DNA of 48,480 bases from an uncultured Burkholderiales bacterium (GCA_937873395.1 CALMYH010000112.1:1-48480); one strand, 5' to 3'; positions 26,439 through 40,961 are shown, counted from the first letter of the stretch. Made by a program: numbers and translations. Notes: generated by a model not told the origin, from the letters alone.

Positions 26439-27047
26439 TCAGCGACGATCGACCAGTGCGTGGGCGATGGTGCCGAGATCGACGTACTCCAGTTCGCTGC
26501 CCACCGGGACACCGCGGGCCAGGCGGGTCACCTGGATGCCACGCGCCTTCAGGGCCTGCGAGATGACGTGGGCGGTGGTCTCTCCCTCGGCGGTGAAGCC
26601 GGTGGCCAGAATCACCTCACGCACCGGGATATTGTCAGGTGTCTGCGCCGCATCGACACGATCAAGCAGTTGTTGCAGCCCGATGTCCTGCGGACCGACG
26701 CCATCCAGGGGGCTGAGCCTGCCCATCAGCACAAAATACAGGCCCTTGTAGGCGCCCGTGCGCTCCATCGCCGCCTGGTCCGCGGGAGTCTCCACCACAC
26801 AGAGCTGGGACCGGTCGCGCCGCGGATCCAGACAGGTGGGACAGATTTCCTGCTCGGTGAAGGTGTGGCAGAGGGCACAGTGGCGAACCGAAACCACCGC
26901 CTGCTCCAGCGCCCGGGCCAGTTGCTGGGCCCCGGGGCGATCGTGCTGGAGCAGGTGATAGGCGATGCGCTGCGCCGAGCGCACACCCACGCCCGGCAGC
27001 CGCCGAAGCGACTGCACCAGCAGCTCAAGAGAACCCTGATCGGCCAT
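26439..27047 (-). CDS. recR: Recombination mediator RecR
   Basis: The 202-residue protein acts with RecF and RecO to load RecA at single-strand gaps. The helix-hairpin-helix [11 protein letters not shown] (about 17-27), the four-cysteine zinc motif (C-A-L-C-x(8)-C-P-T-C at 57-72) and the TOPRIM domain with V-V-E-T-P-A-D are all visible. It lies 48 bases after ybaB in the conserved dnaX-ybaB-recR order. Confidence 0.97.
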   Translation of the reverse strand: MADQGSLELLVQSLRRLPGVGVRSAQRIAYHLLQHDRPGAQQLARALEQAVVSVRHCALCHTFTEQEICPTCLDPRRDRSQLCVVETPADQAAMERTGAYKGLYFVLMGRLSPLDGVGPQDIGLQQLLDRVDAAQTPDNIPVREVILATGFTAEGETTAHVISQALKARGIQVTRLARGVPVGSELEYVDLGTIAHALVDRR

Positions 27048-27095
27048 GACTGATGGCGTCCGTCAGCCACCCACAACGGCAGGCGCCGCCGGTGT

Positions 27096-27437
27096 TCAGA
27101 ACGGAAACTTCATGCCGCCGGGCATCCCTGGCATGCCCGGCATGCCCGCTGTGATCTTCCCCATCTTTTCCTGGGTGGTCTCTTCTGCCTTGCGGACCGC
27201 GGCGTTGAAAGCAGCGGCCACCAGGTCCTCCAGCATGTCTTTGTCGTCGGCCAGCAGGCTGGGATCGATGGTGACCCGCTTGACGTCGTGTTTGCAGGTC
27301 ATCAGCACCTTGACCAGGCCGGCGCCGGATTCGCCCGTCACCTCGATGCTGGCGAGCTCGTCCTGGGCCTTCTTGAGGTTGTCCTGCATGGCCTGGGCCT
27401 GCTTCATCAGGCCGGCCAGTTGTCCTTTGTTGAACAT
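27096..27437 (-). CDS. ybaB: YbaB/EbfC family nucleoid-associated protein
   Basis: The 113-residue, dimer-forming DNA-binding protein has the usual length and the core segments [18 protein letters not shown] and [14 protein letters not shown]. The C-terminus is a run of G-M-P repeats ending in K-F-P-F, as in many betaproteobacteria. AAGGA precedes the ATG. It sits between dnaX and recR, the standard arrangement in proteobacteria. Confidence 0.95.
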   Translation of the reverse strand: MFNKGQLAGLMKQAQAMQDNLKKAQDELASIEVTGESGAGLVKVLMTCKHDVKRVTIDPSLLADDKDMLEDLVAAAFNAAVRKAEETTQEKMGKITAGMPGMPGMPGGMKFPF

Positions 27438-27488
27438 GGTTTTCCTTGTCTTGAAATGTCGAAACGGCGGGTGTCCGGGACGGGATGA

Positions 27489-29342
27489 TCATGTATCTCC
27501 GGGCCGCAGGCTGCCGGGGACGATTTTGCCGCCAAAATCCCGCATCATGGTCTGCACAAACGGGTCGGCCAGGATCAGGCGCTCGGCCTCGTCCTGGCGA
27601 CGCCGCGACTCGGCTGCCGCACGCAGGGCCGGCGAGTCGGAAACCGGACCGTGGCGAAGGGCCAGCCGCACCTCGTGCCCGAGCGTCACCAGTGCGGTCT
27701 GCAGCCTGTCGCTGGACTGCGCCTGTCCGAGCGAGGCCTGCGGGATTTGCAAGGTCCACACCCCGCCTTCGCGGGACACCAACTGGGACTGCAGGGCCAG
27801 CTCCCGCACCAGGGCCGTGACCGCCTCGGCGCGCACCAGGGCCGTGACCGTCTCGTTCCAGAAGTTGCCCTCGGGTGTGACCACCAGTTCGCCCTGGCGA
27901 AGACCGGCGCCGGAGGCGTCACGCTCGCTGCGCGGAGGAGGCTGGTCACGCACCGGGATGGACACGAACGAATCGGAATTGGCAGGCTGCCCCGTCTGCG
28001 TCGGCACTTCCGGGGGCGCCTCGTCATGCCAAGGTGGCGGCGATCCCAGATCGGCGTCGGTCACGTCGATGGCGATATCCACCGCGGGTGCAGCAACCGC
28101 GGGTGCGCCCACAGCAGAGTCAGCCCCCACGCCCGGGCGCGAAGGCTCCAGCGGCGGAACACCGACCGATACGGCCCGGGGCTCCGTCGCTTGGCTCGGT
28201 GCCTCAGGCGCGGATTTCAGGCTTTTTTTTTCCGCCACTGCGCCAGCCGGTTTGAAGGCCAGCAGTCGCAAAAGCACCATGGTCAGGCCGGCGTACTCGT
28301 CCGGGGCCAACCCCAGCTCCGCTCGCCCGTGCAGGCACAGGCTGTAAAGCAGCTGGGTTTCGTCGGCCGGCATCACCGCAGCCAGGGCAGCCAGGCGCTG
28401 CTCGTCCGGGTCATCTGCCGCGACCGGACGCCCCACCGCCTGAATCACCGCCATGCGCTGCAGCAGGCCGGTCATCTCTTCCAGGGTGGACGAGGCGCTC
28501 AGGCCATGCTCGCGCAGCGCATCCACGGTCGAGACCACCTCCGAACCCTCGCCGGCGGCCAACGCTTCGATCAGGCGGAACACGTGGCTGCGGTCCACGG
28601 CTCCCAGCATCTCCCGGACCGCCGGTTCCTGTAACCGTCCTGCGCCAAAAGCGATGGCCTGGTCGGTCAGGGACAGGGCATCGCGCATCGAGCCCCGGGC
28701 GGCACGCGCGATCAGACGCAGCGCCCCCGGATCGGCCGGCACCGATTCGGCCTCCAGCACCCGGGCCAGGTGCTCCTGCACCGTCTCGGGCGCCATGGGG
28801 CGCAGATTGAACTGCAGGCAGCGCGACAGCACCGTGACCGGCACCTTCTGCGGGTCGGTGGTCGCGAGCACGAACTTCAGGTACTCCGGCGGCTCCTCCA
28901 GTGTCTTGAGCATCGCATTGAAGGCCGTGTTGGTCAGCATGTGCACTTCGTCGATCATGAAGACCTTGAAGCGCCCCTGCACCGGTTTGTAGACCGCCTG
29001 CTCCAGCAGCGCCTGGACCTCGTCGACCCCGCGATTGGAGGCCGCGTCCAGCTCGGTGTAGTCCACAAAGCGCCCGGCGTCGATGTCACGGCAGGCCTCA
29101 CAGACACCACAGGGCTCGGCCGTGATGCCGCCCTGCCCGTCCGCGCCCACACAGTTGAGCGACTTGGCCAGGATGCGGGACACCGTGGTCTTGCCCACGC
29201 CGCGGGTGCCGGTGAACAGGTAGGCATGGTGCAGTCGCTGACTGCCCAAGGCATTGGACAAGGCCTGCACCACATGCGACTGGCCCACCATCTCGGCAAA
29301 ATGGCGCGGACGGTATTTGCGGGCCAGAACGACGTAGGACAT
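27489..29342 (-). CDS. dnaX: DNA polymerase III subunits gamma and tau
   Basis: Full-length tau (617 residues) is the clamp-loader ATPase that also bridges the polymerases and DnaB helicase. The AAA+ module has Walker A G-T-R-G-V-G-K-T-T (45-53), zinc-binding Cys64, Cys78, Cys81 and Cys84, the D-E-V-H Walker B (about 126-129) and the S-R-C sensor. After domain III, at codons 371-373 (E-K-K), lies an uninterrupted run of nine A on the coding strand (28231-28223). Slippage to -1 adds six residues (K-P-E-I-R-A) and stops at 28206-28204; +1 adds one residue and stops at 28219-28217. A gamma product of about 379 residues is therefore predicted. A 27-base in-frame duplication near the C-terminus repeats T-A-L-V-R. 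The first ATG is used. Confidence 0.97.
   Translation of the reverse strand: MSYVVLARKYRPRHFAEMVGQSHVVQALSNALGSQRLHHAYLFTGTRGVGKTTVSRILAKSLNCVGADGQGGITAEPCGVCEACRDIDAGRFVDYTELDAASNRGVDEVQALLEQAVYKPVQGRFKVFMIDEVHMLTNTAFNAMLKTLEEPPEYLKFVLATTDPQKVPVTVLSRCLQFNLRPMAPETVQEHLARVLEAESVPADPGALRLIARAARGSMRDALSLTDQAIAFGAGRLQEPAVREMLGAVDRSHVFRLIEALAAGEGSEVVSTVDALREHGLSASSTLEEMTGLLQRMAVIQAVGRPVAADDPDEQRLAALAAVMPADETQLLYSLCLHGRAELGLAPDEYAGLTMVLLRLLAFKPAGAVAEKKSLKSAPEAPSQATEPRAVSVGVPPLEPSRPGVGADSAVGAPAVAAPAVDIAIDVTDADLGSPPPWHDEAPPEVPTQTGQPANSDSFVSIPVRDQPPPRSERDASGAGLRQGELVVTPEGNFWNETVTALVRAEAVTALVRELALQSQLVSREGGVWTLQIPQASLGQAQSSDRLQTALVTLGHEVRLALRHGPVSDSPALRAAAESRRRQDEAERLILADPFVQTMMRDFGGKIVPGSLRPGDT
27805..27855 (-). 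repeat. 27-base in-frame tandem duplication within dnaX
   Basis: The 19-base unit beginning CGCACCAGGGCCGTGACCG occurs at 27805 and again at 27832, a period of 27 bases. A further four bases match after one mismatch. In the protein this appears as two nine-residue units (T-V-T-A-L-V-R-A-E and A-V-T-A-L-V-R-E-L) in tau domain V. Confidence 0.7.
28204..28232 (-). other. Predicted dnaX frameshift/slippage site (nine A run with nearby stops in both other frames)
   Basis: On the coding strand the sequence reads G-GAA-AAA-AAA-AGC. The nine consecutive A residues are read as nine T on the plus strand at 28223-28231. The -1 frame stops with TGA at 28206-28204 and the +1 frame with TGA at 28219-28217. 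The A run would support either tandem ribosomal slippage (as in E. coli A-AAA-AAG) or transcriptional slippage (as in Thermus dnaX, which has nine A). Confidence 0.7.
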
Positions 29343-29406
29343 GCGGGGGATTCTACGCGGCAGGTGGACGCCACCGACCGGACCAGTGCCTTCTTCGACG
29401 ATGGCC

Positions 29407-29412
29407 TACAAT
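29407..29412 (+). promoter_or_regulatory. Candidate -10 of the SRP RNA promoter
   Basis: TACAAT (five of six matches to the -10 consensus) ends 5 bases before the predicted 5' end of the SRP RNA at 29418. No strong -35 hexamer is visible at 17-base spacing. Confidence 0.55.
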
Positions 29413-29417
29413 CAGAC

Positions 29418-29516
29418 GTGACGGGCCTTCCCGCATGGTGAAGCGGCCAACCGGGTCAGGTGGGGAACCAAGCAGCCCTAACTGTGTAGCCAGTGCCGGG
29501 GTCAAGGCTCGTCACC
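29418..29516 (+). ncRNA. ffs: 4.5S signal recognition particle RNA (bacterial small type)
   Basis: The sequence contains the conserved SRP domain IV: GGTCAGG on the 5' side, then a GGGAAC tetraloop region and AAGCAGCC on the 3' side, matching the Ffh-binding hairpin. The ends GTGACGGGCC (29418-29427) and GGCTCGTCAC (about 29506-29515) pair with one G-U, closing the molecule at about 99 nt. The location immediately upstream of and divergent from dnaX is the usual one in betaproteobacteria. Ends are approximate to a few bases. Confidence 0.9.
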
Positions 29517-29557
29517 CCCTCTTCCGCCGTCTCTGGTATACCCGTCGAGGCAGCGCG

Positions 29558-30946
29558 TCAGTGGGCACCCTGGTCTGCCAGCCGGCGCACCACGCCCTCC
29601 CCGGCAGCCCGCCCGGTGGCCATGCAGGCCGTCAGCAGGTAGCCACCCGTGGGCGCTTCCCAATCGAGCATCTCCCCGGCACAGAATACGTCCGGCAGGG
29701 CCTCGCACATCAGGTCTGGTGTCAGGGCCTCGAACAGCACGCCCCCGGCGCTGCTGATGGCCTCGTCGATTGGTCGGGTGGCAACCAGCTTCAGGGGCAG
29801 CGCCTTGATGCCGGCGGCCAGGCGATCCCCATCGGCCAGGCCCTGCTTGCCCAGGACCTCGTGCAGCAGCGCGGTCTTCACCCCGTCCAGGCCCAGCCGG
29901 CTGCGCAGGTGGCTGCTGAGGGAGCGCGAGCCACGGGGATGCCGCACTTCGGCGCGCACACGCTGGGCATCGTGGTCAGGCAGGAGGTCCAGCCACAGCG
30001 TGGCGTGCCCGCAGCGGATGATCTCGTCGCGCAGCAGCGCCGAGGCCGCATAGACCAGGCTGCCCTCCACCCCGGTGGACGTGACCACGAACTCGCCCCG
30101 GCGGCTGAAGCGCCGGCCGTCAAGGCATTCGCAGGTGATCGAAACGGTCTTCAACGGCTGACCCGCAAAACGGTCCGAGAAGTGGGCGCTCCAGCCGGCG
30201 GTCCGGGGAACCACCGCACGCACGGGATCCACCGGATGTCCGTGCTCGCACTGCCGGTCGCCGGCCACGTCGAACCCGCAATTCGAGGGCAGCAGAGGCG
30301 CCACGGCCACGCCTTGTGCGGCCAGCAGCGGCACCCAGGCCCCGTTGGAGCCCAGCCGTGCCCAGCTGCCGCCTCCCAGGGCCAGCACTGTCGCCCGGGG
30401 CCTGACGCCGACCATGCCAGCGGGTGTCTCGAAATGCAGGAGCTCCCGGTCGGGTGACCAGCCGATCCAGCGGTGCCGCATGTGGAACTGGACGGCGATC
30501 CCATCGCCCCTGGGATGACGCAGGCGGTTCAACCAGGCCCGCAGCAACGGAGCCGCCTTCATGTCAGCGGGAAAGACACGCCCCGAGCTGCCGACAAAGG
30601 TCTCGATGCCCAATCCGCTCGCCCATTCACGCAGCTGGGCCGCACCGAATGACTGAAGCAGGCGCTCGATCTGCTCGCGGCGCGCACCGTAGCGCTGGGC
30701 GAATCGGTCCGCTGGCTCCGAGTGGGTCAGATTCAGTCCGCCGCGGCCTGCCAGCAGGAACTTGCGCCCGACCGAGGGCATGGCATCGAACACGTGCACC
30801 GCCAGACCGGCCCGCCCCATGACCTCGGCGGCCATGAGTCCCGCCGGCCCGGCCCCCACCACCGCCACGTCGATGCTCCATGGCTGGGTGGCGGCGCTCC
30901 CCGGCAGGGCCACCTGGGCGGGTTCCGTTTGGTTGGCGGTCGTCAT
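29558..30946 (-). CDS. HI0933-like flavoprotein (TIGR03862 family)
   Basis: The 462-residue FAD-binding protein of the YhiN/HI0933/BaiN group has the dinucleotide-binding fingerprint [13 protein letters not shown] (29-41). The family motif [12 protein letters not shown] follows at about 67-78 and the C-terminal [12 protein letters not shown] segment is present. Related proteins reduce substrates in diverse pathways or are uncharacterised; no physiological reaction is established for TIGR03862. The start at 30946 (M-T-T-A-N-Q) is preferred; an ATG 11 codons upstream is also possible. It is divergent from trxA, and a redox link is only suggested by that position. Confidence 0.85.
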   Translation of the reverse strand: MTTANQTEPAQVALPGSAATQPWSIDVAVVGAGPAGLMAAEVMGRAGLAVHVFDAMPSVGRKFLLAGRGGLNLTHSEPADRFAQRYGARREQIERLLQSFGAAQLREWASGLGIETFVGSSGRVFPADMKAAPLLRAWLNRLRHPRGDGIAVQFHMRHRWIGWSPDRELLHFETPAGMVGVRPRATVLALGGGSWARLGSNGAWVPLLAAQGVAVAPLLPSNCGFDVAGDRQCEHGHPVDPVRAVVPRTAGWSAHFSDRFAGQPLKTVSITCECLDGRRFSRRGEFVVTSTGVEGSLVYAASALLRDEIIRCGHATLWLDLLPDHDAQRVRAEVRHPRGSRSLSSHLRSRLGLDGVKTALLHEVLGKQGLADGDRLAAGIKALPLKLVATRPIDEAISSAGGVLFEALTPDLMCEALPDVFCAGEMLDWEAPTGGYLLTACMATGRAAGEGVVRRLADQGAH

Positions 30947-31074
30947 GCGCTGGTCGTTTCTGTCACAATTGTCATCCAAGGGGCCTTTGCCCCCGCACAG
31001 TATGCCGCCTGCGCCTGCGCACAGGTTCGACCTGCTGCTGCCGACCTCCTGTCAACCCTGCTTTAGGACGAATC

Positions 31075-31407
31075 ATGGCCAGCGACCTGATCAAACACGT
31101 TTCCGATGCGAGCTTCCAGGCCGATGTGCTGGACGCCCAGGCTCCCGTTCTGGTGGACTTCTGGGCCGAGTGGTGCGGCCCCTGCAAGATGATCGCCCCC
31201 ATCCTCGATGAAGTGGCCGGCGCCTACAACGGCAAGCTGCAGGTGGCCAAGATGAACGTCGACGAGAACCGCGACGTCCCGGCCAAATTCGGCATCCGTG
31301 GCATCCCGACCCTCATGGTGTTCAAGGGCGGCCAGCTGGCTGCCACCAAGGTGGGCGCCATGAGCAAGGCCCAGCTGACCGCCTTCATCGATCAGCAACT
31401 GGCCTGA
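31075..31407 (+). CDS. trxA: Thioredoxin 1
   Basis: The 110-residue cytoplasmic disulfide reductase has the active site W-C-G-P-C-K (Cys34, Cys37), the buried D-F-W-A-E and the cis-proline segment G-I-P-T-L. An AGGA-type ribosome-binding site precedes ATG 31075. The gene lies directly upstream of rho, as in many proteobacteria, and is separated from it by a hairpin. Confidence 0.97.
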   Translation: MASDLIKHVSDASFQADVLDAQAPVLVDFWAEWCGPCKMIAPILDEVAGAYNGKLQVAKMNVDENRDVPAKFGIRGIPTLMVFKGGQLAATKVGAMSKAQLTAFIDQQLA

Positions 31408-31421
31408 ACACCCGCTCCGCA

Positions 31422-31450
31422 CGCCCCGGGTGCAAGGTCCGGGGCGCTTT
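31422..31450 (+). terminator. Hairpin between trxA and rho
   Basis: CGCCCCGG (31422-31429) and CCGGGGCG (31439-31446) form a perfect 8-bp stem with a 9-base loop, followed by CTTTGT. The short T stretch makes this a weak intrinsic terminator. Confidence 0.55.
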
Positions 31451-31473
31451 GTGGAGCAGGCGGTTTTTCCTGT

Positions 31474-31479
31474 CATAAT
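31474..31479 (+). promoter_or_regulatory. Candidate -10 element of the rho promoter
   Basis: CATAAT (five of six matches) lies 24 bases after the trxA hairpin and would give rho a leader of about 120 nt. The -35 is poor. A long leader is consistent with the autoregulation known for rho in other bacteria, but no structure was identified. Confidence 0.4.
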
Positions 31480-31606
31480 TTCCCTGTAGGCAGACCGACC
31501 GCGTCCCGCCTTACCCTGGCGCCAGGCACGACCCCCCGTCGAGCGCGCCCCCTCCCCCAGTGACCATTGCTGCGACCCGCCAACCGGGTCCACCGGAGCA
31601 GACTCC

Positions 31607-32869
<1,263 letters not shown>

Positions 32870-32892
32870 CCGCTCCCCGGCGAGGGCGACCT

Positions 32893-33435
32893 TCAGTCGT
32901 CGTCGCCCGCGTCCACCAGGCCGGGAAACAGCACCTCGACAAATCCGAACCGGGTGAAGTCGCGCACCCGCATCGGGTACAGCACACCTTGCAGGTGGTC
33001 GCACTCGTGCTGCACCACACGGGCGTGGAAACCCTCGGCCTCGCGGTCGATCGGTCGTCCCTGTACGTCGAAGCCCTGGTAGCGGATGCGTCGCCAGCGC
33101 GGCACCACGCCCCGCATCCCGGGCACCGACAGACACCCTTCCCAGCCCTCTTCTTCCTCGTCACCCAGCGGGGTGATGACCGGGTTGAGCAACACCGTCC
33201 GGGGCACCACCGGCGCCTCCGGATAGCGCGGGTTCGGCGCCCCGGTACCAAAGATCACCACCTGCAGGTCGACCCCGATCTGCGGTGCTGCCAGGCCTGC
33301 CCCGTTGGCCGCGGCCATGGTCTCCTCCATGTCGGCGATCAGGCGGTGCAGCTCCGGGGTGTCGAAGGACTCGACGCGGCGGGCTTTGGCGAGCAGGCGC
33401 GGGTCGCCCATTCTGAGGATGGCGTGAACGGTCAT
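32893..33435 (-). CDS. def: Peptide deformylase
   Basis: The 180-residue metalloenzyme removes the formyl group from nascent proteins. All three motifs are present: [10 protein letters not shown] (45-54), E-G-C-L-S-V-P-G (99-106, metal ligand Cys101) and Q-H-E-C-D-H-L-Q-G (142-150, ligands His143 and His147). ATG 33435 gives the usual N-terminus. The gene stands alone; fmt, its frequent partner, is not adjacent, so this may be a second deformylase in the genome (inference). Confidence 0.95.
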   Translation of the reverse strand: MTVHAILRMGDPRLLAKARRVESFDTPELHRLIADMEETMAAANGAGLAAPQIGVDLQVVIFGTGAPNPRYPEAPVVPRTVLLNPVITPLGDEEEEGWEGCLSVPGMRGVVPRWRRIRYQGFDVQGRPIDREAEGFHARVVQHECDHLQGVLYPMRVRDFTRFGFVEVLFPGLVDAGDDD

Positions 33436-33545
33436 GGTCGCGGGCGCGGTGGAAAAATCAAGGTTTACCCCGTAGGGCATGACAGGCAGGGCCAGTTAAA
33501 GTGTCCTTGACGTCCATTGTGCCCAAACCGAACCGGAGGACCGAC

Positions 33546-37268
<3,723 letters not shown>

Positions 37269-37296
37269 GGGCTGGAGCCTGCGCGAAAGGAATGGT

Positions 37297-40200
37297 TCAG
37301 GAAGGTTCAAGCATGCCGGCAGCCGATTCCATGTCGACCGCCACGATGCGCGACACGCCCTGCTCCTGCATGGTCACGCCGATGAGCTGCTCGGCCATTT
37401 CCATGGCAATCTTGTTGTGGCTGATGAACAGGAACTGGGTTTCCCTGGACATGGCCGTCACGAGTTTCGCATAGCGCTCGGTGTTGGCATCGTCCAATGG
37501 GGCATCCACCTCGTCCAGCAGGCAGAACGGCGCCGGGTTGAGCTGGAAAATGGCAAACACCAGAGCGATGGCGGTCAGCGCCTTTTCGCCGCCCGAGAGC
37601 AGGTGGATGGTCTGGTTCTTTTTGCCGGGCGGCTGGGCCATCACCTGAACGCCAGCGTCGAGGATTTCCTCTCCTGTCATCACCAGGCGTGCGTTGCCCC
37701 CGCCGAACAGCTCGGGGAACATGCGTCCGAAGTGCTGGTTCACCGTGTTGAAAGTGTGTCCCAGCAGCTCGCGGGTTTCGCCGTCGATCTTGCGGATCGC
37801 GTCCTCCAGCGTCGAGATGGCATCGTTGAGGTCGGCCGACTGGGAGTCCAGGAAGTTCTTGCGCTCCCGGGCAGCCGTCAACTCCTCCAGCGCCGCCAGG
37901 TTCACCGCGCCCAGCGACTGGATTTCGCGGTGCAGCCGGTCGATCTCCGACTGCAGGCCGGCCAGCCTGACATTGCCCTCGGTGATGCTCTGCCCGAGGG
38001 CCGCCAGATCGGCCTGCGCCTCTTCGAGCTGCTGGCTGTACTGCTCGACGCCCAGCCTCGCGGCCTGCTCCTTGAGCTGAAAGTCGGTGATGCGCTGGCG
38101 CAGCGGGTCGAGTTCGCGCTCCAGCTGCAGGCGGCGCTCGTCGCTGGCGCGCAGTCTGGCCGTCAGATCGTCATACTGGCTGCGCAACGTGCCCAGGCTC
38201 TGTTCACGCTCCGTCTTGACGGCCAGCGCATTCTGCAGGCCGGCCTGGGCAGCGGCATCGGTCAGCCGCATCAGTTCTTCCCGGGCCCGGACTTCCTCGT
38301 CGGCCAGAGATCGCTCCTGGCTGGCTGCCGTCTCCAGCGAACGCTGCAGTTCGGCCTGGCGTGCCTGCAGACTGCGCAGGGCGAACGTGGCCTCCTGCGA
38401 CTGTCGCTCCAGAGATCGCTGCTGGTCTCGCGCCTGTGCCAGCGTCCGTTCGGCCTCGATCACCTGGTCGTCGAGCTGGGCATGCCTTTCCTGGCTGTCG
38501 GCGAGCTGCATGTCCAGCCCTTCGAAGCGGGCCTCGGCTGTCACGCGGCGCTCCTGAAGCGCTTCCAGCAAGGCGTCCACTTCGGCCAGGTCGCCATTGA
38601 GCTGCTCGCTGCGGGCGCGGGTCTGCTCGGCCAGCTGCGTCAGCCGCAAGGCTTCGACCTGCGCTTCGTGGGCGCGGGAACGGACCTCGGCGGCCTCACG
38701 CCGCGCCAGAACGAGCTTCTGCGAGGCTTCGCCATAACGGGCTTCGGCCCGGATCAAGCCGCTGCGCGCCTGCTCAGCAATCAGCGCCTGTGCCTTGAGC
38801 TGCTTTTCGAGGTTCTCGATTTCCTGGGCACGTGCCAGCAGGCCCGCCTGCTCACTGTCCGGCGCATAGAAACTGACGCTGTGCGTGGTGACGCAATGCC
38901 CCTGGGGCACATAGATGCTCTCACCGGCCTGCAGCTTCACACGCTCTGCAAGCGCTTCCTCCAGGCTGGACGCGGTCATGCAGCCCTTGAGCCAGCCGTC
39001 CAGCAAGGCCTGCTGGCCCGCGTCGCTCAGGCGCAGCCACGAGGCCAGCGGCTTCAGGCCCGAGGCACTGTGGGGTGTGTTCGCTGCTTCGGGCGGACTG
39101 TAGAAAGCCAGTTTGGCCGGTGGCGCGTCACTGCCAAAAGCCCGCACCATGTCCAGGCGAGACACCTCCAGCGCCGAGATCCGTTCGCGCAATGCCGCTT
39201 CCAGGGCGCTCTCCCACCCTGGCTCGACATGGATGCGGCTCCAGAGACCTTGCATGCCTTCCAGTCCGTGCTTGGCCAGCCACGGCGTGAGTTTGCCGTC
39301 GGTGCGGACTTTCTCCTGCAAGGCCTTGAGCGCCTCAAGCCGGGCCGACAGGTCGGCCTGTCTCGCAGACTCCTGGTTCACAGCCTGCTGGGCCGATCGC
39401 CGCTCTTCATCGAGCTGAGGGACCGTGTCCTGCAACTCGTGCAGCAGTGCCTCGGCCAGCTCGGCCGACTCGGCCGACTCGGACTGCAGACGCACGGCCG
39501 CCGCCACACGGGACTCGTCGGGCGCCGCCAAGGCATTGCGGTCGGCCAGCAGCTTCTCCCGCCTGAGGGCCGACTGGCGGGTCTGTTCATCGATGCTGCG
39601 CTGCTCGGCGGCCAGCACCTGGATCTGCTGCTGCACCTGGGTGACACTGCCGCGCTGTTCGTTGGCCCGTTGCTGGGCCATGCGGAGCGCCTCTTCCAGG
39701 GCCGGCAGGTGCCCCGCCTGGTCTTCGCCCTGGGCCGCCAGAATCACCGATTTCTCCTCGGCCTCAACCATGGCCTCCGCCAGTCGTTCGAGTTCGAGCG
39801 ATGCATCGTCGCGACGGGTACTCCACCCGGTCAACTGCTCCCTGAGCTGGACCAGGCGCTGCTCGACGCGCTGACGCCCCTCGACGACAAACCGGATTTC
39901 GGCCTCGAGCTTCCCCACTTCGGCGCTGGCTTCGTACAACCTGCCCTGTGCCTGGTTGACCTGATCGCCGGCGGCGTAGTGCGCCTGACGGATGGCTTCC
40001 AGGTCGGCCTCGACCCGGCGCAGATCGGCGGTGCGGGACTCCAGGTCGTTGACCGCCTGCGCTGCTTCGGCGCGGATCCTGGCCTGGTCCGATTCCGCTT
40101 CGCTGCGCTTGAGGAACCACAACTGGTGCTGCTTGAGCGTCGCACCTGCCTGCAGCTCGTGGTAGCGCGCCGCCACCTCGGCCTGTCGTTCGAGCTTCTC

Positions 40201-40815
40201 CAGATTAGCGTTGAGCTCGCGCAGGATGTCCTCGACCCGCGTCAGGTTCTCGCGCGTGTCGGACAAGCGGTTGGCCGTCTCACGACGCCGCTCCTTGTAC
40301 TTGGACACCCCGGCGGCTTCCTCCAGGAACAGGCGCAGCTCCTCGGGCTTGGACTCGATGATCCGGCTGATGGTGCCCTGTCCGATGATGGCGTAGGCCC
40401 TGGGCCCCAGACCGGTGCCCAGGAACACGTCCTGAACGTCGCGGCGCCGCACCGGCTGGTTGTTGATGTAGTAGCTGCTGGTGCCATCGCGGGTGAGCAC
40501 CCGCTTGACCGCGATTTCGGTGAACTGACCCCACTGCCCGCCGGCGCGGTGGTCACTGTTGTCGAACACCAGTTCGACGCTGGAGCGACTGGCCGGTTTG
40601 CGCGAGGTGGTGCCGTTGAAGATGACATCCTGCATGGACTCGCCGCGAAGCTCGGAGGCCTTGGACTCGCCCAGCACCCAGCGCACGGCGTCCATGATGT
40701 TGGATTTGCCGCAGCCATTGGGACCGACCACGCCCACCAGTTGCCCCGGGAGCATGAAATTGGTTGGCTCGGCAAAGGACTTGAAGCCGGAGAGCTTGAT
40801 CGAATTGAGGCGCAC
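37297..40815 (-). CDS. smc: Chromosome segregation ATPase SMC
   Basis: The 1172-residue condensin ATPase has the N-terminal ATPase half with Walker A G-P-N-G-C-G-K-S (31-38), a long coiled coil, a hinge (about 510-640), a second coiled coil, and the C-terminal half with L-L-S-G-G-E-K-A-L-T-A and L-L-D-E-V-D-A-P-L-D. I chose GTG 40815 (V-R-L-N-S-I-K-L-S-G-F-K-S-F) because this is where the family begins; the first ATG is 20 codons upstream and adds an unrelated leader. scpA and scpB are not adjacent. A triple 9-base repeat (39461-39487 region) lies within the coiled coil. Confidence 0.95.
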   Translation of the reverse strand: MRLNSIKLSGFKSFAEPTNFMLPGQLVGVVGPNGCGKSNIMDAVRWVLGESKASELRGESMQDVIFNGTTSRKPASRSSVELVFDNSDHRAGGQWGQFTEIAVKRVLTRDGTSSYYINNQPVRRRDVQDVFLGTGLGPRAYAIIGQGTISRIIESKPEELRLFLEEAAGVSKYKERRRETANRLSDTRENLTRVEDILRELNANLEKLERQAEVAARYHELQAGATLKQHQLWFLKRSEAESDQARIRAEAAQAVNDLESRTADLRRVEADLEAIRQAHYAAGDQVNQAQGRLYEASAEVGKLEAEIRFVVEGRQRVEQRLVQLREQLTGWSTRRDDASLELERLAEAMVEAEEKSVILAAQGEDQAGHLPALEEALRMAQQRANEQRGSVTQVQQQIQVLAAEQRSIDEQTRQSALRREKLLADRNALAAPDESRVAAAVRLQSESAESAELAEALLHELQDTVPQLDEERRSAQQAVNQESARQADLSARLEALKALQEKVRTDGKLTPWLAKHGLEGMQGLWSRIHVEPGWESALEAALRERISALEVSRLDMVRAFGSDAPPAKLAFYSPPEAANTPHSASGLKPLASWLRLSDAGQQALLDGWLKGCMTASSLEEALAERVKLQAGESIYVPQGHCVTTHSVSFYAPDSEQAGLLARAQEIENLEKQLKAQALIAEQARSGLIRAEARYGEASQKLVLARREAAEVRSRAHEAQVEALRLTQLAEQTRARSEQLNGDLAEVDALLEALQERRVTAEARFEGLDMQLADSQERHAQLDDQVIEAERTLAQARDQQRSLERQSQEATFALRSLQARQAELQRSLETAASQERSLADEEVRAREELMRLTDAAAQAGLQNALAVKTEREQSLGTLRSQYDDLTARLRASDERRLQLERELDPLRQRITDFQLKEQAARLGVEQYSQQLEEAQADLAALGQSITEGNVRLAGLQSEIDRLHREIQSLGAVNLAALEELTAARERKNFLDSQSADLNDAISTLEDAIRKIDGETRELLGHTFNTVNQHFGRMFPELFGGGNARLVMTGEEILDAGVQVMAQPPGKKNQTIHLLSGGEKALTAIALVFAIFQLNPAPFCLLDEVDAPLDDANTERYAKLVTAMSRETQFLFISHNKIAMEMAEQLIGVTMQEQGVSRIVAVDMESAAGMLEPS

Positions 40816-40949
40816 GGGTATCCGGGAGCAGCGGCTAACTGCTTGATTTTCAAGGAATAAGAACCCACCGACCACACCAGGTCGAATACAGACATGATAA
40901 CGCGACGGTCGGCGGACGCCCCGCTCGCACCCGCGTTGCCCCGGCTTGG

Positions 40950-40955
40950 GATAAT
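40950..40955 (+). promoter_or_regulatory. Candidate extended -10 element of dapC
   Basis: GATAAT is preceded by TGG (an extended -10 TGn) and ends 6 bases before the ATG of dapC, predicting transcription from the start codon. No -35 or Shine-Dalgarno is evident. Confidence 0.5.
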
Positions 40956-40961
40956 CACCCC

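Noticed and set aside
39452-39487. Tandem 9-base repeats (TCGGCCGAC type) in smc
   Set aside because: They encode Ser-Ala-Glu repeats in a coiled coil and are in frame; this is ordinary low-complexity coding sequence.
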